A stretch of 43,894 nt of DNA from Lachnospiraceae bacterium (GTDB lineage Bacteria > Bacillota > Clostridia > Lachnospirales > Lachnospiraceae), in the NCBI GenBank assembly GCA_017543445.1, contig JAFYGB010000074.1, forward strand, positions 1-43,894, written 5' to 3'. The notes beneath the pieces are model-generated. The model made no database searches. It had not been told where the DNA came from and saw only the letters and a list, made by a program, of their open reading frames with translations. Within the stretch, counting starts at the first letter, position 1. Each line of letters begins with the position of its first letter. The position numbers and the translations under genes are program-made. Shown here piece by piece: positions 41,345 through 43,894 of this stretch.

Positions 41345-43465
41345 TTGGCTGGTAGAGAATATCCGTTAGAGAGAACCAGAAACATCGGTATCATGGCGCA
41401 CATCGATGCAGGTAAGACTACATTGACCGAGCGTATTTTGTACTACACCGGTGTTAACTACAAGATTGGTGATACTCACGAGGGTACTGCGACCATGGAC
41501 TGGATGGAGCAGGAAGCCGAGAGAGGTATCACGATTACTTCCGCCGCAACGACATGCCATTGGACTTTGGAAAAAGAAGCTAAGAAGATGCCCGGTGCTC
41601 TTGAGCATCGTATCAACATTATCGATACCCCCGGACACGTTGACTTCACCGTAGAAGTTGAGCGTTCCCTGCGTGTACTCGATAGCGCTGTCGGCGTTTT
41701 CTGTGCAAAGGGTGGCGTTGAGCCGCAGTCTGAGAACGTATGGCGTCAGGCGGATAAGTACAACGTTCCGCGTATGGCATTCATCAACAAGATGGATATC
41801 CTGGGCGCTGACTTCTACAGTGCAGTAGAGCAGATCAAGACCCGTCTGGGTCACAATGCAGTTCCGATCCAGTTGCCCATCGGAAAGGAAGACTCCTTCA
41901 TGGGTGTTATCGACCTTTTCGAGATGCAGGCTTACCTGTATCACGGCGATAAGGGTGAAGACGTAGAGGTTACCGCTATTCCGGATGATATGAAGGATGA
42001 TGCGGAGCTGTACAGAACCAACATGATCGAAGCGATCTGTGAGACCGACGATGATCTCATGATGCAGTATCTTGAGGGTGAAGAGCCTTCTACCGAAGAT
42101 CTGAAGAAAGCACTTCGTGCTGCAACGATCAATGTTTCCATTATCCCGGTTTGCTGCGGTAGCGCATATCGTAACAAGGGCGTTCAGAAACTTCTGGATG
42201 CGATCCTTGAGTACATGCCCGCACCTACCGACATTCCTTCGATCGAAGGTGTGGATCTGGATGGAAATCAGGTCGTTCGTCATTCTTCCGATGAAGAGCC
42301 TTTCTCCGCTCTGGCATTTAAGATCATGGCGGATCCGTTCGTAGGTAAGCTTGCATACTTCCGTGTATATTCCGGAACATTGAATTCAGGTTCTTACGTA
42401 CTGAACGCAACAAAAGGAAAGAAGGAGCGTGTCGGACGTATCCTTCAGATGCATGCAAATAAGAGAACCGAACTCGATAAGGTTTACTCTGGTGATATCG
42501 CCGCAGCTGTAGGCTTTAAGCTTACCACAACCGGTGATACGATCTGCGACGAGCAGCACCCCGTAATCCTCGAGTCCATGGTATTCCCGGAGCCCGTTAT
42601 CGACATCGCCATCGAGCCGCTTACAAAGGCTGCTCAGGGTAAGATGGGCGAGGCACTCTAGAAACTTGCAGAAGAAGATCCGACCTTCCGTGTTCACACG
42701 GATCAGGAGACTGGTCAGACCATCATCTCCGGTATGGGTGAGCTTCACTTGGAGATCATTGTTGACCGTCTTAAGAGAGAGTATCACGTTGAGGCCAATG
42801 TCGGCGCTCCTCAGGTTGCTTATAAAGAGACCTTCACGAAGGAAGTCAACATTGACAGTAAGTACGCGAAGCAGTCCGGTGGCCGTGGACAGTACGGACA
42901 TTGTAAGGTCATCTTCACACCTATGGAACCCAATGGTGAGAAGACCTTCGAGTTCGAGTCTACGGTAGTCGGCGGTGCTATTCCGAAGGAATACATCCCC
43001 GCTGTCGGCGAGGGTATCGAAGAGGCTACCAAGTGCGGTATCCTGGGCGGTTATCCTGTACTCGGCGTACATGCGAACGTATACGATGGTTCTTACCATG
43101 AAGTCGACTCTTCCGAAATGGCATTCCACATTGCCGGTTCCATGGCATTTAAGGAAGCTATGCAGCAGGGTGGAGCGATCCTTCATGAGCCGATCATGCA
43201 GGTCGCGGTAAGCACCCCCGAAGATTACATGGGCGATGTTATCGGTGACATCAACTCCCGTCGTGGCCGTATCGAAGGTATGGACGACATCGGCGGTGGT
43301 AAGATGATCCGTGGTTATGTTCCGCTTGCAGAGATGTTCGGTTACTCCACCGACCTGCGTTCTAAGACCCAGGGTCGTGGTAACTATTCCATGTTCTTCG
43401 AAAAGTACGAGCCGGTACCGAAGAACGTTGCAGATAAGGTATTGTCCGCAAAAACCGGCAAATAA
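41345..43465 (+). CDS. fusA: Elongation factor G, reading frame interrupted by an in-frame TAG
   Basis: EF-G, the GTPase that drives ribosomal translocation. The full frame is 706 codons, the normal length, from TTG 41345 behind AGGAGG. The G domain has [39 protein letters not shown] and NKMD. Codon 439 (42659-42661) is TAG, in the segment GKMGEAL[16 protein letters not shown] where other EF-Gs have Gln (CAG). The same frame then continues without any other defect through domains IV and V ([37 protein letters not shown]) to TAA. The stop truncates domain III, and a 438-aa product could not translocate. A single C-to-T change explains it. A sequencing or assembly error is the first suspect. 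Confidence 0.93.
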
Positions 43466-43498
43466 ATCAGCAAACCCGCTGTTTTACTGAAATAGTGC

Positions 43499-43527
43499 TT
43501 GCATTTGAGTGAAATATGATTTATACT
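43499..43527 (+). promoter_or_regulatory. Separate promoter of tuf
   Basis: TTGCAT (43499-43504), 17-bp spacer, TATACT (43522-43527), 70 bp before the tuf ATG. It would allow tuf expression independent of the str operon. Confidence 0.7.
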
Positions 43528-43597
43528 CGAAACAGCCTATTTATTTCAAAAATACAACTTTAAAAACCGAAAAGGTAAATTTAGGAGGAAGTTTAAA

Positions 43598-43894
43598 ATG
43601 GCAAAGGCTAAGTTTGAAAGAACAAAACCCCATTGTAACATTGGTACCATCGGCCACGTTGACCATGGTAAGACCACACTGACCGCAGCTATCACAAAGG
43701 TTCTGTCCGAGAGAGTAGCTGGTAACTCCGCAGTAGATTTCGAGAACATCGATAAGGCTCCGGAAGAGAGAGAGCGTGGTATCACAATTTCTACCGCACA
43801 CGTTGAGTACGAGACCGAGAAGCGTCACTACGCTCACGTTGACTGCCCTGGACATGCCGACTACGTTAAGAACATGATCACTGGTGCTGCTCAG
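43598..43894 (+). CDS. tuf: Elongation factor Tu, 3' partial
   Basis: The first 99 codons of EF-Tu, running off the right edge. EF-Tu delivers aminoacyl-tRNA to the ribosome as a GTP complex. Visible: [20 protein letters not shown], the P loop [15 protein letters not shown], the switch I threonine in [16 protein letters not shown], and [24 protein letters not shown] lies 10 bp upstream. Fourth gene of the str cluster. Confidence 0.98.
   Translation, partial: MAKAKFERTKPHCNIGTIGHVDHGKTTLTAAITKVLSERVAGNSAVDFENIDKAPEERERGITISTAHVEYETEKRHYAHVDCPGHADYVKNMITGAAQ

Noticed and set aside
42659-42661. Reassignment of TAG to glutamine in this organism
   Set aside because: TAG ends many genes here at the expected length, e.g. 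the response regulator, gntR, the nuclease and the GNAT gene, often with the next start within 30 bp. No other gene has an internal TAG.
42734-43465. A separate 243-codon gene after the fusA stop
   Set aside because: It is the same frame and the natural continuation of EF-G. The ATG at 42734 is an internal Met with no ribosome binding site.

Overview
This window looks like chromosomal DNA of a Gram-positive anaerobe of the class Clostridia, most likely a member of the Lachnospiraceae. The evidence is the rpsL-rpsG-fusA-tuf order, strong AGGAGG ribosome binding sites, sigma-A type promoters, a CIRCE operator on an hsp20 gene, the MEP-pathway gene ispE, NADP-type glutamate dehydrogenase, and several families common in that group (DUF6273, DUF5662, YesL/DUF624, DUF1934, TIGR01440). 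The family-level placement is inference.

Layout. 1-3.9 kb: the 3' part of a large secreted-type subtilisin-like protease with a DUF6273 module, ending in 74-bp tandem repeats and a strong terminator. 3.9-7.6 kb (minus): a two-gene heterodimeric ABC exporter. 7.7-12.9 kb: a von Willebrand A/zinc-ribbon protein, a sensor kinase, its response regulator and a membrane-anchored protein. 13.0-16.0 kb: a zinc-ribbon membrane protein, a double-TPM membrane protein and a small coiled-coil membrane protein. 16.0-19.5 kb: cyclophilin, GNAT acetyltransferase, DUF5662, NUDIX and an unrecognised protein, tightly packed. 19.5-19.9 kb: a fold-back repeat element. 19.9-23.0 kb: a membrane-anchored protein (minus), a YesL protein and a zinc-ribbon/coiled-coil protein. 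23.1-26.9 kb: ispE, a GntR regulator, a DUF1934 protein and pgi. 26.9-28.6 kb: an IS110-family insertion sequence with a structured upstream non-coding region that could encode a bridge RNA. 28.6-32.9 kb: a beta-CASP nuclease, a small conserved protein (minus), a TIGR01440 protein and a UDP-sugar pyrophosphorylase. 33-38 kb: gdhA, a small membrane protein, an aldo/keto reductase, purC (minus) and an XRE regulator. 38-40 kb: hsp20 (minus), palindromic repeats and a carbohydrate-binding lipoprotein. 40-43.9 kb: rpsL, rpsG, fusA and the start of tuf.

The most striking points are as follows. An in-frame TAG replaces a glutamine codon in the middle of the essential gene fusA. An IS110 element carries a candidate bridge RNA. 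A family of short palindromes built on TGACACATT and GGGGACGGTTC sits at the 3' ends of genes, including one 300-bp fold-back composite. Several compact regulatory layouts are visible: a GntR-type palindrome over the -10 of the ispE-gntR promoter, helically phased CCCTCGA repeats at an XRE gene, and a terminator hairpin whose loop holds the -10 box of the rpsL promoter. No tRNA, rRNA or CRISPR array was seen.
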